Shown here: piece after piece, positions 34,651 through 46,404 of the stretch | How the letters are laid out: the number at the start of each line of letters is the position of its first letter | How positions within the stretch are numbered: position 1 is the first letter of the stretch | Source of the DNA: Budorcas taxicolor | Lineage: Eukaryota; Chordata; Mammalia; Artiodactyla; Bovidae | Direction of reading: 5' to 3' | DNA: 64,000 nt | Assembly: GCF_023091745.1 (NCBI RefSeq) | Contig: NC_068910.1 | Location: 95,174,170 to 95,238,169, forward strand | Position numbers and translations under genes: made by a program | The notes under the pieces: generated by a model | What the model was told of the DNA's origin: nothing | The model's database searches: none | The model's input: only the letters and a program-made list of their open reading frames with translations

Positions 34651-34898
34651 AATTACATTATAATCTGCTCTCAAGAAGCCAGAGTTTGGGGGAAATACAT
34701 AGCTTGAGAAAAGCAGTCCTGGGACAAAATAAATGATTCCCACAGAGGCAGACATGACCCCTAGTTAGCAAAATTCAAGCTTCAGTTGTATTTACACATT
34801 CGTATATTACTAAAAATTATCTGGCAAAAAATACTTTGGCAAAATTTGCAATGTATGATATTTTTTAATTGTTTTCACTTAAGTTGTACAAAATCTAA

Positions 34899-35183
34899 GT
34901 TCAGTTCAGTTGCTCGGTCATGTCCAACTCTTTGTGACCCCATGGACTGCAACATGCCAGGCCTCCATGTCTATCACCAACTCCCAGAATTTACTCAAAC
35001 TCATGTCCATTAAGTTGGCGATGCCATCCAGCCATCTCATCCTCTGCTGTCCCCTTCTCCCACCTTCAATCTTTCCCAGCATCAGGATCTTTTCAAATGT
35101 GTCAGTTTTTCTCATCAGGTGGCCAAAGTATTGGGGTTTCAGCTTCAGCATCAGTCTTTCCGATGTATATTCAGGATTGAATA
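34899..35183 (-). mobile_element. BovB LINE 3' end, 5'-truncated
   Basis: The plus strand runs GTTCAGTTCAGTTGCTCGGT, GCCAGGCCTCCATGTCTATC, CCATCCAGCCATCTCATCCT to GTATATTCAGGATTGA. The 77-codon minus-strand frame (34918-35151) is the degraded C-terminus of the BovB ORF. No clear TSD. Confidence 0.94.
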
Positions 35184-35576
35184 TGATTCTGATTCAGCAC
35201 TTGATTCCTTGACATATTATCTAAGATATGAAAGTAACACTTTTCAGTGATAGAGCAACATCATACACTCTTATCAGTGTAAGAGGCATTAAACTCACTC
35301 ATTCAACCTCACAATAAACTATGTCACTAAACTACTAAAGCAGTGCACTTTTATTTAAATGATATCCTTGCTTTTCCTATTAAACTGATAAGTTAAAAAA
35401 TATTTAAGTAAAATTTGTTAAAGTATATATATGACTTATTCCTACATATATGAATTTAACATATATACATTAAAGTTATATTTTAATAATTTGTCTATAG
35501 TTATATTTTTATCCCTATTTTCTACCTGAGGAATCTGAAACACAGTTTCTTCACAAAAATTCTTGGTATTATACAT
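35184..35576. other. No recognisable gene or repeat
   Basis: AT-rich; nothing identified. Confidence 0.5.
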
Positions 35577-35582
35577 AGATTA

Positions 35583-35801
35583 AGGGCTTCCCAGGTGGAT
35601 CAGTGATAAAGAATCTTCCTGTAATGCAGGAGACACAAGAGGCACAGATTTGATCCCTGGGTGGGGAAGATATCCTGGAGGAGGAAATAGCAACCCATTT
35701 CAGTATTCTTGCATGGAAAATCCTGTGGACAGAGGAGCCTAGCAGGCTACTGTCTATGGGGTCACAGAGTCAAATACCACTGAGTGACTGAACACATGTG
35801 C
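35583..35801 (+). mobile_element. Bov-tA SINE
   Basis: Full-length, diverged: GGGCTTCCCAGGTGGATCAG, TTGATCCCTGGGTGGGGAAG, CAGTATTCTTGCATGGAAAA, GGGGTCACAGAGTCAAATAC, TGAGTGACTGAACACA. A 6-bp AGATTA at 35577-35582 and 35802-35807 is a possible TSD. Confidence 0.93.
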
Positions 35802-35807
35802 AGATTA

Positions 35808-36369
35808 CTATGCTATGAACACACATAATAAAATTTCAAGGTGCTATGATATAACCTAATAATGGTTTTTATTGAGAACAGAAATCCAGTTCTTTACTTG
35901 AAATGATCATTGGGGAAAAAAAAGAAAAAAGGAAGTATTTAAAATGTGAGGGCAAATTTATTTAAATTTGTGAAACTTTCTAATTTATCTCTTCTAGAGC
36001 TTCATTTATTAATCATCCTCCTCTCTTTTGTATCTATAAGCTGTCCTCCATGAATTCCTCTCTCTCAGGTTACTTGTATATTCAAGAAACATTTATTCTC
36101 AACAACAATAATTACAGTAATAATAATAAAATAAACTTTACATTTAACTTTTACTCTACACCAGTATACAATGACTTGTATATATATTTTAATGCTTACT
36201 GTTAAATTTCAGAAAGGATCATGTACTTTGATTTCTTCACACTTCAACTGCTGATCCTCAATATCTACCACCATGATGAGAATATTCCAAAGGGCTCCCC
36301 AATGCCCTCTTTAATTGCCACCCCTTCTTGGTTCTCTGCATATGTAAAAACTCTTTAGAGTTTTGTTTC
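35808..36369. other. No firmly recognised element
   Basis: The segment near 36080-36200, with ATAATAATAAAATAAAC and ATTTATTC, may be a degraded MIR or L2. I do not call it. Confidence 0.45.
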
Positions 36370-37150
36370 TAATATTCATCTTTTCTCTCTAGATTCCCTA
36401 GATAATTATATCCATTCCCAAAGTGCCATGTAATTATCATTATGAACGAAAGATTGCCAAGCATATTATCAAGTGCCTGTTTTAAGGCACACTGTATTTT
36501 CAACTGCCTACTTGCATCTCCACCTAACTCTATTCAAACTCATTTAAACTGTCATTCAAACTCAGTGTATCAAAAGACTAATTTCCTTCATCTTGCCCCC
36601 AGCTCAGTCAAACATTATTGATGATAATGAAGAAGATGCAGTTGCTGATTGAAAAAGATTCAAAACAGACCTGCTCCTTTCTTTATCTCTTTAGTTAGAA
36701 GTGTTACATACCCATTTGCTAAGTCCTGCATGTTTCTCTAGTCCTTACCTTCTCTTTTTTCCCCTCAAATGTTTCCTGTATTTCTTGTTTCTTGAATAAT
36801 ACCTTTTAGTTGTTTTTTCATACAACTACCCTTTTCTTTTCTCTCAGCTCAGTTCTCTAGACAACTACATTGTTATTAAAACCAAATCTAAAATAAATAA
36901 ATAAATAAAACCAAATCTGATTTTGTCACATTTTTTCTAAAATGGTTTACAATCATCTTTGGAATAAAAACCAAAGTTTTTAGCACTGAGTATAAGCCCC
37001 CTCCGTCATATAAAGTTAACCTGTGCTTATAACTTATTATCCTATGCTTTATCCAATCACACTAAGTTATAGGCCACATAATACAGTAGAAAGCCTTTAA
37101 TAACACTGACGATGCATGTAGTTCCTCTTCATGAACTTCTTTGTACCCCT
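36370..37150 (+). mobile_element. L2 LINE fragment
   Basis: Colinear with L2 sense sequence: TAATTATATCCATTCCCAAA, CAACTGCCTACTTGCATCTC, CATTCAAACTCAGTGTATCA AAAGACTAA, CTTCATCTTGCCCCCAG, CAAATCTGATTTTGTCAC, TGGAATAAAAACCAAAG. A segment near 36605-36655 does not fit and may be a small insertion. An AAATAAATAAATAAA tract lies at about 36893. Ancient, no frame. Confidence 0.7.
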
Positions 37151-37329
37151 TATAGAAGAGCTGAACAACTTGGAGAAATGTTTCCATTATCTGACATGGG
37201 ACAGACATTCAACAAATGATTGTTAATGTAGAAAGATTAAATTTAGAGCCATATTTTCTACAAATCTATGGCAACCATTAAGATGCAAAGCACAGAACTT
37301 TTTTTCAAGAGATAACCTGCTACACAGAT

Positions 37330-37740
37330 TGCAATTAGCCAATAGTCTTCAGCTGTAGCACTTTGTGGAGTCATTGCAGCATTGGAGGTGAGGCCATCCT
37401 CTCCCCAGTTTCCAATCAATGATTGTACACAGTAGAAATTCTAGTTCCTGGCCCCACTGACACTCATGGACAATCTTTGCACTGGAGCCAACTATTAGGG
37501 TGGTTAAGGCCTTCCCAGACATGCACTCAGTACTGAAGGTCCTCCAATCCAATCTTCCTTTCTTCCCCCTCTACTTCACAGGGGTCAGATCTTCATCACA
37601 GTCTGAAGCTCTCTCTAACAATTTCTGCCCTATCTACTCACTAACTTTTATCAGGTATAATCCCCAATAAATCTCTTGCACTTCTAATTCAACTTTTTCC
37701 TTGTATTTACTTCATTGAAATCTCAGGCTAACTAATACAA
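37330..37740 (+). mobile_element. LTR-like old repeat
   Basis: It ends with a polyadenylation-type segment (CCCCAATAAATCTCTTGCAC) followed by CTAATTC and a final CTAACTAATACA, which fits an ancient LTR 3' end. I cannot name the family or find its left edge. Confidence 0.4.
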
Positions 37741-38085
37741 AACCTTTCATGATTTACAAATCAAACAGTCCTCATACTCACAGAGTTCTGTATACATAAC
37801 ACTATTTTTTATCCAAATTATATTCTAAATATTTATGTTGCTTTTTTCACTAGGATGCAGACTGCATCACTGATACAATAAATAAATATTGATTGTTAAA
37901 TGAATTTATCCATTCATGGTTTTAAATTTTAATGAAAATGAATTATATCTGTGTGTAGATTTTTTTTTTTTTTTGCATTTGCACACACAAACACACTAAT
38001 CTGGTTAAAATCATATTTAAATTCTCATTCAGGGAAATTTTTGGAAACTTCTGCCATTTAAATATTGTAATAAATATCACATAGG
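37741..38085. other. No recognisable gene or repeat
   Basis: AT-rich, with a T14-15 tract near 37960-37974. Nothing identified. Confidence 0.5.
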
Positions 38086-38097
38086 ATGTGTTTTGAG

Positions 38098-38377
38098 GAG
38101 AAGGCAATGGCACCCCACTCCAGTACTCTTGCCTGGAAAGTCCCATGGATGGAGGAGCCTGGTGTGCTGCAGTTCATGGGGTCGCTGAGTGTTGGACACG
38201 ACTCAGTGACTTCCCTTTCATTTTTCACTTTTATGCATTGGAGAAAGAAATGGCAACCCGCTCCAGTGTTCTTGCCTGGAGAATCCCAGGGACAGCGGAG
38301 CCTGGTGGGGCGCCGTCTATGGGGTCACACAGAGTCGGACACGACTGAAGCGACTTAGCAGCAGCAGCAGCAGCAGA
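38098..38377 (+). mobile_element. Bov-A2 SINE, complete dimer
   Basis: Both monomers are present. The first starts GGAGAAGGCAATGGCACCCC and ends at the TTTTCACTTTTATGCATTGG linker; the second runs AGAAATGGCAACCCGCTCCA to GAAGCGACTTAGCAGCAGCA. The TSD ATGTGTTTTGAG (38086-38097 and 38378-38389) is a perfect 12 bp. Little divergence and several retained CpGs mark it as one of the younger insertions here. Confidence 0.97.
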
Positions 38378-38389
38378 ATGTGTTTTGAG

Positions 38390-39344
38390 CTGAAACTAAT
38401 TCTCCCATCTCTTCATTTTCAAGTCAGAGGATAATTATGACTATTCCTTTAAAGCACACAAAGAACAAATATACTGAACTTAAAAAAATTAAAAATGGAA
38501 CCCAAAAAGAAGTGTTAAAAATGAGAAGATAGTTGTAGTGTAGCTTTATACTCTTGACCAATGGTACTGATTACGCTGTTAATAACTAGCTATGAAGAGA
38601 ACCTGAGCAATTTAATTAATGGAACGTATGAGTCAAACTAATTGGGAAGAAGGTAGAGTAATAACCTATAAGCTTGCAAAGTGATATGATTTCAATAAAA
38701 ATATATTTGCAATATGACTGTTTTTTACACAACAGACTACTTTCCAAAAGTCAATTCTAAACTTAAAATGCATATATATTAAATTAATGTGCTAGATTTT
38801 TAATTTCTAAAATAAGTTCTTACTGAATTAAATTAATTCTAAATTATAATACAATCAACTAAGAATTACAGCATTCAGTTTAAAAGACCACCTACATTTG
38901 AAAATGTATAATTCATTTGCATTTCAATTTCTCAGCTTAAACCTTAAATAAATGCTATTCAAATTTACTCTTATGGTCTCTTATTTACATAATGATGACA
39001 GACACAAAGATATCACACCACTTTGTTGCTGTGTGATATGGTGTTACTTCTCACAATAGCTGTGAAATGTGTTACCACATTTTAGCTAAAATCCTGTGAA
39101 TCTGTTAGTATTTTTCTATATGTCAATACAATTCTTATGTGACCATTGTTTACCAAGATACAGAAGGAATAAAAGCAAAATTGAAGATACATCTTATATC
39201 CTTAATTAACTTCAAACTAATTAGAAGATTAAAGTTGTGTATCAGACAAAAAGAGCATAATAAAAGTTGAAGCAATGTATCCTTAAGATGAATATTATCT
39301 ACATCTGCAACTGCTTTATTCATAAAGAAAAGATTGCTGTGCAA
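38390..39344. other. No recognisable gene or repeat
   Basis: AT-rich sequence with no named element. Confidence 0.5.
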
Positions 39345-39566
39345 CCATTGGAAATGGCTCAGACGGTAAAAGTGTCTGCCTACAATGTGAGAGACACAGG
39401 TTCGACCCCTGGGTGGGGAAGATCCCTGTGAAATGGCAACCCCCTCCATTTTCCAGTATTCTTGCCTGGAAAATCCCATGGGTAGAGGAGCCTGATAGGC
39501 TACAGTCCATGGGGTTGCAGAGTTGGACACGACTGAGCGACTTCACTTCATTTCATTTCACTTCAT
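39345..39566 (+). mobile_element. Bov-tA SINE
   Basis: Head GGAAATGGCTCAGACGGTAA, box-B region GGTTCGACCCCTGGGTGGGG, body with a small internal duplication (CCCCTCCATTTTCCAGTATT), and 3' end TTGGACACGACTGAGCGACT followed by a TTCACTTCATTTCA tail. The 5' end is degraded. The minus-strand 126-codon frame overlapping it is antisense. Confidence 0.93.
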
Positions 39567-39959
39567 GTGTTCTTGATGAAGACTTTACAGATAGAATTAA
39601 TAGAAATTAGAAGAAAATGATTAAAAATAGGAAGAAAATAAGAACTATTATGATATTATGTATGGAAATAAAGGGAAAACTAGAGATGAGTACTCAAAAG
39701 TGTAATTAAAAGCAGTGAAAATCAATGTATAGAACCACATTTATAAGAGTGTAAGAATACAGCAGAATTAAAAGGTAAATGAAAAATTTCAAGAAAAAGA
39801 TTTATAACGGTTAACATGTATTTAAAAGATACATTTAGAAATCGAGAAGGAAGATATCAACTCTCTAAGATAGCAAAAATCATAAATAAAGCAGTCACAA
39901 AAAAAGTACAAATTGAGAGTAACATATGCCAAATCTTCATCTTTACCAGTGTTGATAAA
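39567..39959. other. No recognisable gene or repeat
   Basis: A-rich sequence. The 91-codon frame at 39816-40091 starts here and runs into the next repeats without any motif. Confidence 0.5.
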
Positions 39960-40018
39960 AAGAATAGTGGCGCTCCCCAAAAATGTCCACTATCACTGGG
40001 ACCTGTGAATATGTTGTG
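39960..40018 (+). mobile_element. MLT1-type LTR 5' fragment
   Basis: AATGTCCACTATCACTGGGA CCTGTGAATATGTT matches the start of a MaLR LTR. It breaks off at about 40015, where a different repeat-like segment begins. Confidence 0.45.
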
Positions 40019-40530
40019 GTATGGGTTGAAAGGTGATGGAATTTGTCACCCTAAAATATGTCACTATGGGATAAAGATTATTTTGAGCTAAAGACACTTA
40101 GAAAACAGCAGGTGCAAGAAGGGTTCTTTGAACCATCCTTTGTCTTCCTGAAAGCGGGAGATAAAATCCTTGTGAGGAAGATGCCCTCTTGATACCAGAT
40201 AGAAAGACACATTCTTATCACCAAAGATGGGAAGTTGAGGCCCAGAACGTACTGTAGAGACTCACTAACTTGTAGCAAAGTTTCTGAAATAACTAGGAAA
40301 ACAATTTTCAGTTCAAGGGGATTTAACTGCCTAACTTCTGGATTCCACTTTTGGGTGGTGAGCCATAGCCCTTGTGGCTGCTCCTGTGTTCTTTCGTCCC
40401 TCATCAGCATCCAGGGCAGAAACTCAGGAGTACCTGTCCTACGTAGTCATCTCAGTGTACTTATTCTTGCATCTGAGAGATCTTTATCTTCTGATATTGT
40501 CACATACCTTTTTTTTGTTCATGTTTGACT
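40019..40530 (+). mobile_element. LTR-like repeat, family not resolved
   Basis: I recall this as an interspersed mammalian repeat: TTTGTCACCCTAAAATATGT, GAACCATCCTTTGTCTTCCT, TTGAGGCCCAGAACGTACTG, GTGGTGAGCCATAGCCCTTG, CCCTCATCAGCATCCAGGGC, TTATTCTTGCATCTGAGAGA. The two long frames across it on opposite strands (110 codons minus, 97 codons plus) have no domain. Confidence 0.45.
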
Positions 40531-41229
40531 GTTAAAATTCTCTCCAATCCATACCTTGGCAAAGAGAGGACACTTTTTTTAATGGATTCTATCATTTGAG
40601 TGCTTTCTGAACTATTAACATAGGAGTAGAATCTCTGAGGACTGCAAAACATTTTTTTTTCCCACTTTGAAAAACTGTTGTGTCATACAAAAAAGTTATT
40701 ATTTTTTTTTTTTACTGTTCAACAAGTTGTATTGGCACTTTATAGGCACAGTTTATTTATAGGACTTGTGTGGGTAAGAATTCCATTTGAAATGACATTT
40801 CTTAAGAGATTTAAGGAAACATTTTACATGGAAGATGTGAAAATACCTCCTCTTTGTCCTCAGATAACCCAAATCTAGATAAAGACACCAGAACTCAGTG
40901 AAAAGGAGGGAATCAGACTAATTATCAAAGTTCATAGTTTCTAGAAAAGTTATCATTCTTTTCAGATTATTGAAACTTTAAATCTTACTGATAGATTTCA
41001 GGGATATTTTACTTTGTAGAAACAAAGGAAAACTTAGTGTTACAGGCTCATAAATTACATTTTCAACTTGTTTCAGGTTTCTCTAAAATTGAAATGAATT
41101 TGTATGAGAAATGTGCTAAATAGTGTTATGAAAAAAGGGGGTTTGTTTGTTGACTTGTGAAGCTTAATTTTTCTCCCAGCTAAAAGATTTTTCCTTGAAA
41201 CAGATAAAATATTAAATATGTCAAAAATA
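40531..41229. other. No recognisable gene or repeat
   Basis: T-rich tracts at about 40651-40659 and 40701-40711; otherwise featureless. The 66-codon frame at 40678-40878 has no motif. Confidence 0.5.
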
Positions 41230-41368
41230 GTATTGATTCAATAATTCAGTAAAAACATTGAATATCCACTATGTACCAGTTATTGTTACACTGACCTTGG
41301 ATATAAAAGTACACAATGCAAATAAAAATCCTTACTTTATTAGAACTTGCTCTCTGGCATAAAGCAAG
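41230..41368 (+). mobile_element. Ancient interspersed repeat, 5' fragment
   Basis: AATATCCACTATGTACCAGT TATTGTTACACTGACCTTGG, then AAAAATCCTTACTTTATTAGAACTTG, fits the start of an old mammalian repeat (ACCTACTATGTGCCAGGCAC type). Longer pieces of the same type lie at 42160-42790 and 46601-49235. Confidence 0.4.
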
Positions 41369-42159
41369 TAAGAATCATAAAATTAAATTCCTTTTATATT
41401 ATAAATATTATAATATAAAATATTGAATTATTTATATTTTATTTATATAAAATAATTATATATCATTTATATAATATATATTTATATTTTTATAGTATTC
41501 ATACTTTATATTTATGATTTATTATTTGTTAGCCATAGAGACTTACTTTGGAGTACTGTAATTATTGAATGTATGTTGCCATATCTACAGGTATTAATTA
41601 GAGTAACACTTTTTTTGGTCTGGGTGATTATACCAAAGTTAATAGGTCCTGTATATACTGGTCTTTCTTTCTCATTTCTCTTCTCTTTTATAAGTGACTA
41701 GCAAATTTGTACTATGTCTACTCAATGGATGAATCAGAATGAGAAATATCTGGTCTGTCTGTTGTTCTGGACTATAATAAACTAACTGCTTTTATTTTTG
41801 TCTCTCTTTCGAACAAGTCAATTGAGAAATAATTTCAGTTGTGCTCTTTGGGTGTGATTTCAGTAGCTTTATTGAGAGAAAAGTAGAAGTATATCTCTGA
41901 CTCTGCAATATATCTCTAATTTATACTAAGTGACCTAACAAACATAGATACAGTTAACATGTAGTGGTAGGGTTTCTAAGACAGCCAACAGTTCGCACGG
42001 GCTGAGAAGGCCATTCTGAATGCTATGCAGATGACAAAGTCCAAAAATAAAAGGAGAAAAATTTTTTGAGGAATGAAAACAATTTCCAAAACATCAGACA
42101 TAAAGTAGTAAAACCAGGAAACACTAGATAACTATAACAAAGAAATATTCACAAATTAT
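41369..42159. other. AT-rich tract and unidentified sequence
   Basis: About 41395-41515 is almost pure A/T (TTATATAATATATATTTATA and similar). The rest is unrecognised. Confidence 0.55.
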
Positions 42160-42790
42160 TTATTGAATGTCAGCCAGCTGTTGTGCCTTATGCCAGGTCT
42201 TGGCAAGGAGTTGGGGATAGTGTAGGCCAGACTTGGTTTTTTTCCCTGTTAAGTTTATGGTCTACTCTGGGATGTCTCCTGGGGGATATTAACATTAAAT
42301 AAAGAAACAGACACATATAAACAATATTATAAATTATATTATGTGCTGTGGAGGGAAATAATAGAATGTTATGAAAAAAAATCAGTGGAGTGATTTAATG
42401 CATATTGGTCAATAAAATAAAGCACTTTTCTTTCTCTGAAATTTAATTTAAGACCTGAAGCATGAGCAGAAAGAAGGCTCTAAGGAGTAAAAAGAGATTA
42501 GATCATTCTAGGAAGTAATAGATGGACAGTGTACCTTAACCATAGTTGAGTGAGGAGTGAAATGTGAGTAGGTTTCAGGTTCAGAAGCTTGTAAGGTCAT
42601 CCTCATCATTTTAATTTTATCCTAACAACAACAAAACCCACCTAAGAGTTTTAAGCAAAGAGAAGTGAAAACATCAGCTTTGAGTTTTATAAGGTATATA
42701 TTGGCTTTCTATGGCAATAGTCAGAGGATTACAAAGTGGATGTGTAACAGTATATTTGAAAGACAATATTAGTTTCAACCTGATTCTTAA
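42160..42790 (+). mobile_element. Ancient interspersed repeat, longer copy
   Basis: In order: TATTGAATGTCAGCCAGCTG, TTGGCAAGGAGTTGGGGATA, AATAAAGAAACAGACACATA, GTGCTGTGGAGGGAAATAAT, TTTAAGACCTGAAGCATGAG, GAAGCTTGTAAGGTCATCCTC, GAGTTTTAAGCAAAGAGAAG. I recognise a recurring mammalian repeat but not its official name. Confidence 0.45.
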
Positions 42791-42831
42791 GAGAGGAAAT
42801 GAAGGGTAATGTAGGATATATATCTATATCA

Positions 42832-42886
42832 TTTCTACCTCTATCTCTACCTCTGCCTCTATCTCTATCTCCACGCCTATCTCTTG
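42832..42886. repeat. CTCTAT/CTCTAC-type hexamer microsatellite
   Basis: Repeated CTATCT, CTACCT and CTGCCT units with substitutions, for example CTACCTCTATCTCTACCTCT. Confidence 0.88.
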
Positions 42887-42939
42887 TCAGAAGTTATTCT
42901 GTTTCCCAATCAACCCTAGACAGGATCAGGGCAGATTAT

Positions 42940-43226
42940 TATTTTTTTAATTGCTTTACTATGTTGCATTAGTTTCTGATGTATAACAACATGAATCAAC
43001 TATATGTATACATTTATCCTCTCCATCTTGATCCTCCCTCTCACTTCCTAATCCCACCCCTTTAGGTTATCACTGCACTGAGTTGAGCTCCTGGTGTTAT
43101 ACAGCAAATTCCCACTAGCTGCCTATTTTACACATGGTAGTGTGTATAATTGTTGATGCTACTCTCTCAGTTCCTCGCAGCTTCTCCTTCCCCCGCTATG
43201 TCCGCAAGTCCATTTTCTACATCTGT
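42940..43226 (-). mobile_element. Cetartiodactyl L1 3' end, antisense
   Basis: A T-rich start is followed by antisense L1 3' sequence: AACATGAATCAACTATATGT, TTCCTAATCCCACCCCTTTA, GAGCTCCTGGTGTTATACAG, TTTTACACATGGTAGTGTGT, TTCTCCTTCCCCCGCTATGT. A candidate 9-bp TSD, GCAGATTAT (42931-42939) and GCAGATCAT (43227-43235), matches at 8 positions. It is a different L1 subfamily from the copies at 1 kb, 16 kb and 61 kb. Confidence 0.85.
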
Positions 43227-43395
43227 GCAGATCATGAGATCTGAAATGATGATAGAGTACAGTGGTACAGATAGGAATAGATACAAATTTGCCACTTGCT
43301 TAATTGATAGCTTGGACTTAAGCATATTCAACTACATTAAGCTGTTTTTACTACTTGGCGTTGTACTAATAAATTATACCTTGGCATCAAATAAA

Positions 43396-43440
43396 AGATA
43401 TGTATATATATGTATGTATGTATGCATATGTATAAGTGTG
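43396..43440. repeat. TATG/TA microsatellite
   Basis: GATATGTATATATATGTATG TATGTATGCATATG and similar units. Confidence 0.85.
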
Positions 43441-43517
43441 TCTAACAAATACAGTTTAAATGCCTTAAAAACATCACTGCCTACTCACTGCTGAGATTCA
43501 ATCCTTTTAAAAAAGGA

Positions 43518-43668
43518 TCAGCAAAATTTCTGTAAAGGACCAGATAGAAACTATTTAGATAGATGATCTCTGTTGCAACTGATTAACTCTGTCTCTATAG
43601 TGCAAAAACTATATTTAAACAAGAGGTCATGGGAAGAATTGGCCAGATTATAGTTTGCCAAACTGTTA
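43518..43668 (+). mobile_element. hAT-type MITE remnant
   Basis: It begins GGATCAGCAAAATTTCTGTA AAGGACCAGATAG, the start of a common mammalian hAT MITE. The middle (GATCTCTGTTGCAACTGATT AACTCTGTC) and the end (CCAGATTATAGTTTGCCAA) also match. Internal sequence is partly deleted. Confidence 0.75.
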
Positions 43669-44447
43669 GACTTTTAAAAACATAAGATGGAATGGAAAGA
43701 AGAGACACTGATATTCAGGTTGAAAGTGCTCCTCTCCAGTAATAACAGAGTAGTAAAAACTTAGTATGATAAGTTAAGAGAAGCTTATCAAATATATGAT
43801 TTTGAAATACTCCTGAACCACTGTTATTTTTAAGTGATTTTATCTATGACTTGAAGTTGAGCAATTTTGATACTGAAGTTTTTCATATATTTCTGCAGTA
43901 TTACCTATTGGTATGTGTTGTGGTATATGATTGTCAAAATAACAAACAAACGAAAAAGTGTGAAAAATTGAAATGACAAGATTGTTGAAGTAGCTTCAAC
44001 ATGGTGATGTGCTGAAATCTAGGAGCTGAGGTACACTATGAGTTTTGATATAGTGAAACTTAATCAATACCAGACAGTGACCAATATGTCTGACTACCCA
44101 GTGTGCCTAGCAGGCAACACTAAAATTCTTTCAGCACAAATAAGAAAATTGTCAATGAGACTGTCAGAGACCAAAAAAAGAAAACAGAAACGCATTTACA
44201 GACTAGCTGATTCTAAGAAAGAATGAAAAATGTTTTGTACAGAACTCCCAGAAAAGATTATCTGTTTTTGGCATTTTTATCTGCTAGTACTCCATAATGC
44301 AGCTGAATCAACTGAATATATCCAGTGCTTCATTGGGGCAATTTGATATATATATCCATAAACAGTTATACATACACATGTGTGTGTATTCAAATTTTAT
44401 TTGCATGTTTGGTGAACAGAATATACTCTTCCCAATGATAGCTACCT
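43669..44447. other. No recognisable gene or repeat
   Basis: AT-rich sequence. The 62-codon frame at 44038-44226 (ends KKRKQKRIYRLADSKKE) has no recognised motif. Confidence 0.5.
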
Positions 44448-44457
44448 TCCACTGCCT

Positions 44458-44730
44458 GCTGCTGCTGCTAAGTCGCTTCAGTCGTGTCCGACTCTGTGTG
44501 ACCCCGCAGACGGCAGCCCACCAGGCTCCCCCGTCCCTGGGATTCTCCAGGCAAGAACACTGGAGTGGGTTGCCATTTCCTTTTCCAATGCATGAAGGTG
44601 AAAAGAGAAAGTGAAGTCACTCAGTCGTGTCTGACTCTTAGCGATTCCATGGACTGCAGCCTACCAGGCTCCTCCGCCCATGGGATTTTCCAGGCAAGAG
44701 TACTGGAGTCGGGTGCCATTGTCTTCTCTG
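44458..44730 (-). mobile_element. Bov-A2 SINE, complete dimer
   Basis: Antisense dimer: GCTGCTGCTAAGTCGCTTCA, GGCAGCCCACCAGGCTCCCC, linker CCAATGCATGAAGGTGAAAA, second unit CAGTCGTGTCTGACTCTTAG to GTGCCATTGTCTTCTCTG. TSD TCCACTGCCT is a perfect 10 bp (44448-44457 and 44731-44740). Many CpGs are retained, suggesting a young insertion. Confidence 0.97.
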
Positions 44731-44740
44731 TCCACTGCCT

Positions 44741-45155
44741 AGAGCATGTGAATATATTACTTCAATGGTAAAAAGGACTTTGCAAGTATGAGGGATTACG
44801 GTAAGGATTGGAGATACAATTTTCCTGGATTATTTAAGTGGACCCAATGTGATCACTAGCATTCTTTTAAGAATGAGACAACTAAGTCAGTTGGTATTAG
44901 AAGCTAGGACTCAAAGTTGTACTGATGCTAAGAAGCAGTTAGGAGTCAAGGAATACAGGTAGCCTGCAAGAACTAGAAAAGACAAGGAAACAAATTTTCC
45001 CTCAAGCATCTAGAGAGAATGCAACCCTACTGACACTGTGATTGGAGATTTCTGACTTTCAGAACTCTAAGAAATTAAATTTGTGCTGTTTTAAGTCATT
45101 AAATTTGAGATAATTTGTTACAGTAGCACTAGGAAACTAATGTAATATGCGAAGT
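44741..45155 (+). mobile_element. MLT1-type MaLR LTR
   Basis: GTGAATATATTACTTCAATG GTAAAAAGGACTTTGC, GGATTATTTAAGTGGACCCA, GAGTCAAGGAATACAGGTAG, CAACCCTACTGACACTGTGA, TTTGTGCTGTTTTAAGTCAT, TTACAGTAGCACTAGGAAAC. A solo LTR; the Bov-A2 dimer inserted at its 5' edge. Confidence 0.78.
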
Positions 45156-46404
45156 CAGTCATGCCCTGAATTACTTAGAAGTCTTTTTCCTAGGAGTCTT
45201 ATATTTTGGCTGCTGTGGTTGTCATAATTTTGTGGGCAATTAATTATGGAACTCATTTGTCATATTGTGTTTGATGTGGCTGAGCTTTCAATCTGAAAAT
45301 TTAAACTTCTGAGAGATATTTTTAACTTGCTTTTTATGTAAGTTATTTTATTTTTTATCATCCATGTGTAAAACTCAGTGATATAATGCAGTTACAGGAT
45401 GCAACATTATTTGAAATGTGAAACCAAATAAATTAGATAAAAATGATTCATGTTTGTTATTATGAAAGCAAGAGATCAGAATACAGTAATACCAGCAAAG
45501 CATTTGCTACTTTTGATAGGCTAAGAATTTAATTTTCAGCAAAAGTACATTCCCACTTTTGTTTTGTAATAAAATCTCAATTTCAGGAAACACTGAAATG
45601 TAAACAGGAAATAGGTGTCAGCCTCAGGTCAGACCTACATCACACAGTTTATTTACTTGCACCAAGTATTTCACAATTGTTATCTTTAAACTAAATAATT
45701 ATCTCTCGGATTTCTTCTTAGGATTAGACACAACTTTTGTATGTGCAATATTTTTATATTTCCTTTAAGGGATACTAAATACAAGTAAGGAAACGTGTAA
45801 AAAGTGACGGATGTTGGAAACAATCTTGAGCTAGGAAGCAGCACGAGGAAATTGAAATACTTGAAAGATAGGTTATATCAAATGATATTGGATGAAGAGA
45901 GAGAAAAGGGATATGTTGTATTTTAGTTAGCTGTCTCCAGTCTCTCCCCATTTTCTGTCCAATCAAATGCTTGGTATCTTTTGAAGAAAACAAAAGAAAC
46001 AGGCAACAATAGCAACATCAAAAATAGCCAAAAGGAATAGAACTGAAAACTATTTTGATGATAAATATTGTTACAACATAAATTTTAGATAATTAAATGA
46101 ATGAGAGTTAAGATCATATTTTATAGTTACAAGTAATTGTGACTGAGGAGACAAGCAATACCAGGAACAGATTCTAAATTGCTACAGAAGGAAAAAAAAA
46201 ATAAGACTACGTAAAAGCATGAAATTCAACACTAGAAAAAATAGAAATAGGAGGGGAAAACAACTACTTAGTAATCAGACTACAGAAGTAAGGGGAGGCT
46301 TAACAACTAAGAGAAATAGGCCAAACAATAAACACAGTGATCTGTATTGATATTTATTCTTAAGAAACTATTTGGATAATTTTTGTATTTGACAATGGTA
46401 TTTG
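45156..46404. other. No recognisable gene or repeat
   Basis: AT-rich stretch with an A10 tract near 46191. No named element. Confidence 0.5.

Noticed and set aside
41395..41515. Almost pure A/T tract as an origin or matrix-attachment site
   Set aside because: Low-complexity A/T runs are common in such regions, and no specific motif supports a function.
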